DNA from: Scenedesmus sp. ARA3
Lineage: Eukaryota > Chlorophyta > Chlorophyceae > Sphaeropleales > Scenedesmaceae
DNA length: 64,000 nt
Reading direction: 5' to 3'
Assembly: GCA_004335835.1 (NCBI GenBank)
Contig: RWJK01001039.1
Coordinates: 6,569-70,568 of the forward strand
Part shown: piece after piece, positions 24,894 to 34,900 of the stretch
How positions within the stretch are numbered: the stretch's first letter is position 1
Layout of the letters: every line of letters begins with the position of its first letter
Position numbers and translations under genes: made by a program
The notes under the pieces: generated by a model
What the model was told of the DNA's origin: nothing
Databases searched by the model: none
Seen by the model: the letters and a program-made list of their open reading frames with translations, nothing else

Positions 24894-27800
24894 CTGGGCT
24901 CACCAGTCTGCAGAGCAGGCCCAGCTGTGTCATCTGCCCTCACCCTCTCCTGCAAGTGACCTGCAAGCGTTCCTGCAAGTGACCTGCAAGCGTTCCTGCA
25001 AGTGACCTGCAAGCGTTCCTGCAAGGCAGCTGTTGTGCATCCACACCAGCAGCAAATATATGGTCTGTGCATGCACTTGCGCCTGTGCGTGGGCTCACAA
25101 TCTCTGTACTGTACCGTACTTTGCTGTTCAACAACAAACATGCATACGCAGGCTTCCAGGCACAAACAGCAGAGTGCCTCGTAGTGGGTGAGATTGCAGC
25201 ACGCAGCATGGTTGTGGCTCTCAACAAGACAGACCTGCTGCCTGAGGCGCTGCGGCCCAAGGCAGTGAAGAAAGCCACAAAGCTGATCCGGGAGACGCTC
25301 GCCGCCACAAAGTTTGCAGGAGCGGCGGTGATCCCAGTCGCCGCAAAGCCAAGTGAGCGACAGGAGGTTGCAGGAGCTGGCTTGCGCAGTCACAGCACAT
25401 ATGCTGCGTGCTGGCAGATACTCAGGGCAGGAAGTTGCAGGACTGAAACTGTTTTATGCACATGTGTCAGACAACTTGACTTGCCGGCAAGAGCTGCAAG
25501 CCTGTTGCATTTTACTGGTGCACTGCTGCATCATGCATGCACTGCATCGGCAATGCTAGGTGACCAGTCAAACTTGTGCATTGATCTGTTGTTTTTTGCT
25601 ATTCCTGCAGCCCCCAGTGGCATCTCAGAGCTGCAGGCCTGGCTGGTGGCAGCAGCAGTGCAGCAGCATGCAGACCCGGCAGCAGCACAGGCAGCCGCTG
25701 CAGCAGCAGCGCGGCCCTTCCTGTTCTCCATTGACCACTGCTTCCCGCTGAAAGGTCAGGGCACAATTCTCACTGGCACAGTCCTGCAGGTGAGATTTGC
25801 ATCTGCTAGTACACGTGCTGCAAATTGGTGTGCTGCACAATGTCCTTCGGCCAGGATAGATGCTAGGGCTGGCAGCAGCTTCACATGCCTCACAACATGC
25901 CAAAAAAAGAATGAACCAGCCAGCATTGCCAGCCACTCTATCTGTCCTGCACTGCTTATGCCCCCACAGCTAGCGGCTGCAATTGCATAGCTCTATGGCG
26001 CACTTTCTTTCACCTACATTTGAGACACTTGTGTTTTGCCTTGCTTGCTGTACACATGTGCTGCAGGGCAGCTGCCAGGTCAATGACACAGTTGAGCTGC
26101 CAGCGCTGAAGCTGACCAAGCAGGTCAAGTCAATTCAAATGTTCAAACGCCCTGTAACGTCAGTAACGCGCGGCGACAGAGCTGCCCTCTGCGTCACGCA
26201 GCTCAACGCCAAGCTGCTTGAGAGAGGCCTGGCAGCAGCACCTGGCACAGTGCCTACCTTTGCTGCTGCTGTGGCTGCAGTCGATAAGGTTAGGTTTTAC
26301 GGAGGGCCTGTGCCAAGCAAGGGCAAGTACCACATGAGCATTGGGCATGCCACAGTGATGGCTGAGGCGACATTCTTTGGGCTGCCGGACGCGCCAGGCA
26401 GCAGCCAGGCAGGTGCGTGTCATTTTACGGCAGCATCACAGCTGATGCAATGTGGTTGCTGAGATGCAGTGGCTGCTGGGGTTTCTGCAGCTTGAATACA
26501 TTGAGGGTGCATCAATGCCAGTTTACTTGGCGGCAGGAACTGTATGTTGCTGTTGCTGTGAAGTGGAGCCATAATGTGTTGATGGCTGCAGCACGTTGAA
26601 GACCAGACACCTGTGGTGCAGCTGCGCTGAGGTTTTACGTTTTTTGAAGACTAAACCACTGGTTTTCTGCAGATGCGCTGCGGCTGATGATTGACGCCCT
26701 CAGCAAGACCTCCCTGCACACTCAAGCTGACGCGTTTGACTGGTCAAAGCAGTACCTCTACCAGGAGGAGCTCTATGGCCTGGAGGGACGCCCCATCACC
26801 AGCAGCAGCAGCAGCAGCAGTACGGTGGCAGCAGCAGGTGGTGCAGGAGCAGTGGGCGCAGCTTGCAGCAGCGGTCAACAGCAGCACTTTGGGCCGCAGT
26901 GGGTGCTGCTCAAGTTTGACCAGCCTGTCACAGCACCAGAGGTGAGGCCCAATTTTTTGAACAGTTGTGCTGCAGTGGCAGGCTAGCAAAAACTGCCTGC
27001 TGCTGCACCTTCAGCACAGGTGGTGGGCTTTGCTGAGCTTGCCACTGCAGCAGAACCTGCATCCAGTTGTGCAGTGGCAACAGCATGCATCCCACTCACA
27101 TGGGCGGTGGCAGTTGTCGGGGGCCCAATGGAGAATATGCATGCTGCTGGTGCTGTTTGTCACCCCGTGCGTCTCATGTGCAGTCTGAGGCAATGGCTTC
27201 TGTTTGTCGTGCTTGCCATGTGCGCTCCTTGTCACAACCCTATCGTCATCTGCTATCCTGCCTGTCTGCACACTGCGCTGCTTGCAGGATTCTGTGGTGA
27301 TCGGCGCACGCTTTGACGTTGACGCGGCTGGCGAGGCATGCCGGCTGGCCTTCTATGGACGGCTGACTGGCAGCTTGGCAGAGGGCGGGCCGCAGCAGCT
27401 GAGGAAGCTGCAGGTGTACAAGGTGCGGCGGCAGCCTGTCTGCACCGTTTGCAGTGACTGCAAATGCCTTTTTTTTAGTGGTTGGCTGGCAGCTTGGCAG
27501 AGGGTGGGCCGCAACAGCCAAAGTAGCTGTGGGTGTTCAAGGTGCGGTGGCAGCCTGTCTGCACTGCCAGCACTGCCTGCCCTTTTTGCAGTCTGTCTGC
27601 ACTGCTTGCACTGTCTGCAATGCATGTCTTCTAGGGACTGGCTGGCAGTTTGGCAGAGGGTGGGCCGCAGCAGCTGAAGAAGCTGCAGGGGTACGCCACA
27701 AAAATTGCGTCTGCGCATTGCATCTGCGCCTGAACCATCACACATATCCATGTGCTGACTGACTGTCGTGTTACAACTTGTTATTTTTCTGCTTGTCCAC

Positions 27801-28115
27801 CTGCAGCCCAAGGAGCGCCAGGGACTCGTCTCCCGCATAGCGCCAGACGCCACGTCAGCAGTTTGCAGCGGCCTGTTCAAAAAGGAAACAGACATCAGCA
27901 TCTTCCAAGGCGCGCGTGTTGTAACAGGCAGGGGCGAGTGGGGCAGCATAGAGGGGAGGTTTGGCACCAGTGGGAAGTTCAAGGTGCAGTTTGATGCACC
28001 GCTGTGGGGTGTGGGCGAAGGGCAGCAGCAGCAGCGCAGCGCAGCAGACAACGTGCTGCTGCTGCGCTACAAGCGCTTTGTGTTTGACGCAGACAAGCAC
28101 AGCATTCGGCAGTGA
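24014..28115 (+). CDS. EEFSEC: Selenocysteine-specific elongation factor eEFSec
   Basis: Nine exons: 24014-24083, 24158-24258, 24481-24631, 25152-25352, 25611-25789, 26067-26412, 26673-26941, 27288-27422, 27807-28115; 586 residues, near the 596 of human EEFSEC. GTPase motifs: GHVDCGKTSL (residue ~14), VDCPGH (~78), ALNKTDLLP (~130), then IPVAAKP. The beta-barrel domains and the SelB/eEFSec-specific C-terminal domain follow (LFKKETDISIF, SGKFKVQF, LRYKRFVFD), matching animal eEFSec in order. It delivers Sec-tRNA(Sec) to the ribosome at UGA codons with SECIS/SBP2, so this organism should make selenoproteins. Intron 3 starts with GC rather than GT (AAAAG|GCAAGC), and only this junction keeps VTKG-FQAQTAEC in frame. 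A Ser/Ala/Gly-rich insert lies in exon 7. Confidence 0.94.
24948..25024. repeat. 23-bp tandem repeat in the eEFSec GC-AG intron
   Basis: Three full units and one partial unit of TCCTGCAAGTGACCTGCAAG plus three bases, starting at 24948, 24971, 24994 and 25017. It lies in intron 3, just after CTG and ATG microsatellites (about 24851-24892). Confidence 0.9.
27483..27695 (+). repeat. Two echoes of eEFSec exon 8 end plus donor
   Basis: The end of exon 8 (LTGSLAEGGPQQLRKLQ region) and its GTGCGG donor are copied twice into intron 8. One copy ends at 27541|GTGCGG, 119 bp after the true donor at 27422/27423; another ends near 27691. Both have lost the frame or gained stops, but GT donors remain. Confidence 0.85.
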
Positions 28116-29991
28116 TGGCAATACGGCTGATTTGCTGCTGCTGCTGGCAGCAAGCAGCAGGTGCTCCGAATGCAGCACCAGCAGCCGTTGCTGCTTCTTG
28201 CAGCAGTGCTGCATTTGCTTGCCACAGCGGTGGCTAGCTTGGCCAGCACCGTACTGCCAGCAGCTGCAACAGTAGCTGCAAAATTTGGCCAAGCCGCATG
28301 GCAGGCAGCCAGGTGAATTGCTGGCGACTGGTGGGACCTACACATGCGGTGCAGCACTGTGCAGGCGAGTTGCTCACAAGTAATACTGTGTTGGGCAGAG
28401 GTTGATGGCCCAATGCGTGCCTGTCCAATGTTTTCTCGGCGCAGACCTTTGTTACCACTGTTGATATCCAGCCCAGCCCTGCTTGTTTGCACCAGTCTTG
28501 CTGCAGGAACCAATGTCCGCATCCAGCACAGATAGCTCATACAAGTTGCCAGTGGTATCACCCCAGTACATTCTTTCACATGCAGGCCAGCATTCTTTGC
28601 GTTCCACACCAGCACAAGCTGCCGCAGTGCCTGCCTGTAGCCCTGACACGATGCAGCGTTGCCGTAGCTGAACCGCTGCTGCTGCTGTCGCTGCTGCTGG
28701 GCCTGCCGTCTGCAGGTTGCTGCTGTGGCAGCAGCGCTCTGAAGTGGCACTAGGGTGTGCCGGTTCCCGGGTGACTGGCAAGACGACAGCTGTGGCGGTT
28801 AACAGCAACACGCAAGTATCAGAATTGTTGCAGAGGTCGTTATCAGCATGCCCACGGCGGCACCTTTGCGGCAAGGTCTTGATTGCGCCCTGCACTGCAT
28901 CTCATACAGTGTGTGAAGGGCGCGCAGCTGGCGCAGCTCCCATTTTGCGGCTTGCAACAAACCGACCAGCTGGTTGTTGTCTGAGCGAAGGTCACATTGT
29001 TGATCTGATGAGTGCTGATGGCATGCTGCTGATGTAACACAGTCGATTTCTTTGAAAGGTTGCAGGAAATGCATTTTGCAAAAAAAGCTGAATGCAACAT
29101 AGTGCTCACTCAGATGAAACTGTGTTGGTTACACGGACGCCCATTTATGAACTGGAGCAGGAGCAGGCCCTTGAGCCATCGCAACATTCAACCCCAACGC
29201 TGAAAGCATGCGCGACAACTCATGTTGTGTTGACCACCAATCTGCTCAGCTGGAACAGCTGCGCATCCACATCTTGCAATTGCACATATGCGCCACAACC
29301 GGCACAGAAGCGCTGGAACCTGAAAAGTCCTGCAGCACCCACTGCCAGCGGCTTTATGAGTTCAGTGTACATCAGCCACAAAGCAGTGTGCCACCACAGC
29401 GCCTGCTGCTGGGCAGCCTCTGCAGCACAACAAGACGAAGCACCAGCACACACCCAATGACACCAGCCGAGCCTTCAACTGTATGAGCTGCATCCTGTAC
29501 CGTGTACCCTGCCTGTGTCGTTGTGTAAAGGAAGCAGCTCTGCACATCACCCCTGTGAACCGATCCTTGACAATAGCACCCCCAAATGACCTGAGCTGAA
29601 GCCAACACTTGACAGCGCCACATCTGAACAGCTGATTACACCTCATCCCCAGCTGCACACATTCAGCCGTACCTACTCGTAGTATAGCAGGAAAACAGCT
29701 GCAACCCTCTCCGTCAAATACCTGTTGAAAGCACTGATCGATACCTGTGTCTCAAGGTAGCAATCAAATTGAATTCACTACACACAGCGTGCTCTGCAGC
29801 AGAGGCGCACCTCTCGCTGCACCCTGCTGCAGCACAGCTGCACAACTCCCAACACCGCGGCTGCACAACAGGGCCTGCACACTGTTAGCTGCAGCAGACA
29901 AGGCCACTGCTATCCTAACACTTGACACTGCCCAATGTAGCAGGCAGGCATTTGCAGCCACCTCTTTTCCAGTATGCTTATGGCTCTGCGC
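28116..29991. other. Convergent intergenic region, eEFSec/LACS
   Basis: 1.9 kb between the stop codons of two converging genes. It should contain both 3' UTRs. A TTACA at about 29636 would be the algal TGTAA polyadenylation signal on the LACS strand, and TGTAA at about 29034 could serve eEFSec. No supported coding exon. Confidence 0.45.
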
Positions 29992-31931
29992 TTATGCCTT
30001 TGCGCCCTTGGGTGCCTTGGCCTTTGCGTGCTCCTCAGCCTCCAGCTTGTCATACAGCGCGTCAATCTTGGCCTGCAGCAGCAGCAGCAGCGACATAGGA
30101 AAATGTTTACCCCAGGGCGAGTACTATGCCGGCTTGTGGCAGCAGTTGCAGGTCGTGCGAGCTCCAAATCACCAGGCTTCAGGCATCATACGGATACTAT
30201 GGTCGTGTGCAGCCAGCTAGAAGCGGCTGCCTTGAATGGATGAACAACCACACGCACGGCGATGCAACGGAAGGCAGTGCTGCGCGCGTGAAAAGCTAAG
30301 CAACTCATCCGCATCAGCTGCCGAGTACGAGTGATTGCACAGTGCCGCGCCGCACCTGGTAGCGCTTCTGCAGCTGCGGGCGCTTGAACTTGAAGGTAGG
30401 CGTGAGGCAGTCGTTGTCCACGCTGAACTGCTCAGGCTCCAGCAGCACGCCCTTGATGGCCTCAAAGCCCTGGACGCAGCAGCAGCAGCAGCAGCAGGGG
30501 CAGCAGCAGCAGCAGCGAACACAGGTTACTGTGAGGTGACAGCTTTGCTGGTTTGCCTTCTGTGTGTGTTAATGCAAAAGCGCCTCAGCAGGACCAGCAC
30601 AGCACAATGTATGTGCTGCAGGCAGTTGCTGTGCACCGCAACGTGTTGCGCATGTGCACCGCCATGATTCTTAGAGCAACAACACAACCATGTGCATGTG
30701 AATGTGCACCACCCGCATATATTTGCAGCGCACCTTGGTCTTGTTCTCCTTTCCTGTGGCCTGCAGCTCCGCCAGCAGCCACGCCTCTGCTGCAGGGTCC
30801 TTGCATAGCTCAGCAACACTGCCTGCAAGGTGGCACAGCAGCACAGCACAGCAGCAACAGCACAACTGTCAGCAGTTGGGAAAAGCACTAGGTGGCTGCT
30901 GGGTCCTTGCACAGCTCAGCAACACTGCCTGCGGGGCAGCACAGCAGCACAGCAGCACAGCGACACAACACCGCAATCACATCTCGCAGAGTATGCTTGC
31001 TTGTCTATCACTGCAACTGCTGCCAAGAGTGACCTGCTGTTGAAGCACAGCGGCGTGCAGTGCTGCTCCGCATGCAGCAGAGGCACCAGTTGCGTTACCT
31101 CCTGCTACTTTGCCATTCCTTGCTCGAGAAAAAGTACAAACACTTAAAAACGCCTGAGCATAAGCGCTTTCCGCTCACCGCTCTTGCCGTTTGCTGCTGC
31201 CCATGCCTTGATGGCATCATCCTTGGGCACCACCACTGCCACCAGCACGCTCTTGAAGCTGTTGCCATACACCCACACCTGCAGACAGACGGTGACGTAA
31301 TCGACACAAGCGGCACTGAGCATGTGCATCTGGGCATCTGGTCAGTGCGTCATCTTTGAACTGACAGAGTGATTACAACTCAACTGCACGCATCTGCTCA
31401 GCATCCCTTGCACATCTTTGCCCCTCAAGTGTTGCTGCTGCTATGCCTCTGTGCTGCATATACAGCTTCGTCCTCCAACCCCTCCTCAGCACTGGGGCAG
31501 CATCCACCAACAACTAAATACATGAGACTGCTGTGCATCTGTGCAAGTGGGCTACGTACACGCCGCTGTGCCCCTGCCCACCTGCTCCACGCTGGGGCTC
31601 TTCTTGTAGATGGCCTCCAGCTTCTCCACGGCAATGTACTCGCCCTGAGGGGGCAGCAGCAGCAGCACCAGCAGCGGCAGCAGCAGGGTTTGTGTCAGCA
31701 GGCTGATGCATGGAGCCAGCTGCCTGTGTCAGCAGCGCGCCACAGCCCAAAGACTGGTGCATGGCAGCAATGCTGCTTGTTGGTGCTGTACCTAAGGCGC
31801 ATTCGCAAGCGCTGAACTGCACTGAATGCGCCCGGCCACGTGTCAAACCTTGCCGCAACGCGCAGCAGCACACAGCCACATATAACCTTGCCTTCGCAGC
31901 AGCTGCCCAAAGCTGCAAATCCCAACAAGCT

Positions 31932-31962
<31 letters not shown>

Positions 31963-34900
31963 TAGCACTTCTTGTCTCACCTGGCTCAGCTTGAAGATGT
32001 TCTTCTTGCGGTCCACAATCTTGAGCCCGCCCTCCTTGGTGATGGTGCCGATGTCGCCAGTGTGGAACCAGCCGTCAGCGTCCAGCACCTCCGTGGTCTT
32101 CTCAGGCTGCAGGACAGGTCAGAACAGCAAGCAACAGACATCGTGTTACAGCCAGGCAGCAGGTGGAACCAACCGTCAGCGTCCAGCACCTCCGCCGTCT
32201 TCTCAGGCTGCAGCGCAGATGACAACAAAGGGAGTTAGATGTTCGTGTCAGAGCGTGTTGGAGATGGGGGTGCAGGCCACGATTGATGTTGCAAGGCCGC
32301 CAGCCGCACACCAGGCACATGCAAGCGCAGCTTCGTGATGACACAGATTTCAGCAAGCGGTTGTGCAGAAGTATGCACTTACCGAGCTCAGCAGTACCTT
32401 GACACGCAGTCCGGACTGCCAAGAGATGCAACCAGTACAACAAGCACAGCAGCACCAGACAGCAACACCAGCACACACGCCACCCCTGGCCCCACCTGCT
32501 TGTAGTAGCCTGAGAAGAGCTGCGGGCCCCTCAGCAGCACCTCGCCTGCTGGCTCAGCCTCATTCAGCGCGTCATAGTTCATCTCTGCAGCAGGACACAC
32601 AGCAGCACAGTAAGGCTACAGCCACCAGGATCACGCAACTGCAGCATTCCCTTGCACAGATGTGCTGCTGCTGCTGCTGCTGCTGAACACGATGGTAAAC
32701 ATCAAGTATGTTTGTAGACTGTAACATGGGCTGTGTCATCTGCTGCCAACAGCTGCAGAAGAGACTGCCATTCAATCAAACCAGAACAACCAGAACAGCT
32801 GGTCAACCGCCTCCCAGGCTGGGCTTGCCATTGCTATTGTTGTCATTCGCTAATACTTTTGCACGCACCTGGCACGCTCTCCAGGCGCAGCTCAGTGCAG
32901 GGCGTGCAGGGGCCATTCGTGGTGTGCATAGCCCAGGAGTCAGGCACAGCGATGCAGCTGGCGGCGCACGTCTCTGTCAGGCCGTAGCCCTGCATTGGGG
33001 TGACATGCGGCGGGAAACACACAGCTTGTCAAATGCAGGCACTTTGCCGATACTTGGCAGTACCTGTCAGCAACCTCAGCACAGGCCAAAGAGCAGCATG
33101 CGATTGTGTTGGGGGTACACACACAGCTCGCGCACGCCCCACAGAACAACTTGTAGTATACAACGCTGCTTGCTTTCACATGCCGCACCTGCACCACGGG
33201 CGCGCACACGGCCACCTTGGAGGAACTCCTCCACGTGTGGCGCCAGGGGCGCGCCCCAACCACAAAACCTTTTCTTTGCACAAGGTATAACCAGCATCAC
33301 AATCAATTGCTGTCGGGTCGGCATCGCACCTGCACCACGGGCGCGCACATGGCCACCTTCAAAAACTCCTCCACGTGTGGCGCCAGGGGCGCGCCGCCGC
33401 TCACGATGAGCTTCACGTTGCCGCCCAGCCGCTGCTTGACCTTGCTGAACACCAGCTTGTCGAAGAAGGGCGCGGCCTGCGGCAATAGATGGTAAGACAT
33501 TTGGCAGGTGAGGAAAAGGTTGGCGCGCAGAAACACTTCAGGAATGGAGGGTTCAGCAGGTTCATGAAAGAGTGGAGTTGTTTACAACATGGTACAGCGC
33601 ATCTTGTTGTGCTGCAGAGAGGTGCACCAGAACCACCGTGTAGCTAGCAGCAGCAGCGCCAGCACTGCGCGCACCTTGTCCTGCTCCAGTCCCTTCTTGA
33701 TGTAGAACAGCTTGCGCGCAAAGCCCCAGTTGAACAGCAGCTTCTTCACGCCGCCAGCCTCGTTGATCTGCACAAGTGTTCGGAATGTTTGGCAGAGGCA
33801 ACAGAGGAAAGATTGTTATGGTTAGCGGCTCCGCACAGGGAGGCAGCACACACATGAACAGTCAAGGGGTACGCTGCATGCACACAAGTTATGGCATGCA
33901 GCATTGCAGGATGTATGTGGAAGGGGTGCATCACTGAGCATGCGCCCTTCTGCAGGCTCGCCAACAGTTCCAGAACGCAACCTGCACTCGGCAGGGCCGC
34001 TGCACTGCAACCTGCACAACCCCTGGCCTCTCATCTGGCCTGTCACGCGATTGTAGAGCGGTCAAACATGCAAAACAAGCAGCAGCCGTCCCAGCATATA
34101 TCATGCAGCATGTGACCTCTCCGCCTCCGTAAGCACACCTGGTCTGTCACGCGGTTGTAGATGCGGTCAAACACGCGCGGCACGCCGATGAAGATGCTGG
34201 GCTTGAGCGCGCCGATGTCGTCCACCAGCGTGTTCACATTGCCCTGCCAGTAGCCGATGCTGCCGCCCAGCGCGATGAACATCTCCTCAGCAGTCCTGCG
34301 AGCAGCAGCGGGTGCAGCAGTTGGTACAGCAGCTGTGCATAGCGATGAGCATCTCCTCAGCAGTCCTGCAAGCAGCAGCAGGGGATGCAGGTAAAATAGG
34401 TGCAAGAGGTGAAAAAGCAGCTGTGCAGCACGATGAACATCTCCTCAGCCGTCCTGCGAGCAGCATTGTGGGTGAATGGTCAGCACAACAGCTGTGAACA
34501 GCGAGGGTAGGCAGCAGCAGGCTGTCGCCCCCTGTTCCTCGAACGCCTGTCACCAGCGTTATCACACAACCTGCCATGGCTGCGCAGGCTGTCTCCTGCT
34601 CACCTGTCGAAATGTGTGCCAGGGGCAGGTAGGACAGCTGGCCGTCGCCTACTGTTGCTCATACACCTGTCACTATTCCATACCACACAACCTGCGTGGC
34701 TACGCAGGCTGTGCCCTGCTCACCTGTCAAAAATGTGTGCCAGGGGCAGGTAGCTCAGCAGGCTGTCCCAATGTTGCTTGCAAGCTGTCCATACACCTGT
34801 CGCTTTCCAACTCAACACAATCGGCGTGGCCGCGCAGGCTGTCTCCTAATCACCTGTCGAAGATGTGTGCCAGGGGCAGGTCGGACAGCAGGCTGTCGCC

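Noticed and set aside
28116..29991. Minus-strand frames as extra LACS exons
   Set aside because: The LACS model ends naturally at 29992 with a family-length protein; these frames lack acceptors in the right phase.
29992..30072. Peroxisomal targeting signal on LACS
   Set aside because: The C-terminus ends KGAKA, not an SKL-like tripeptide.
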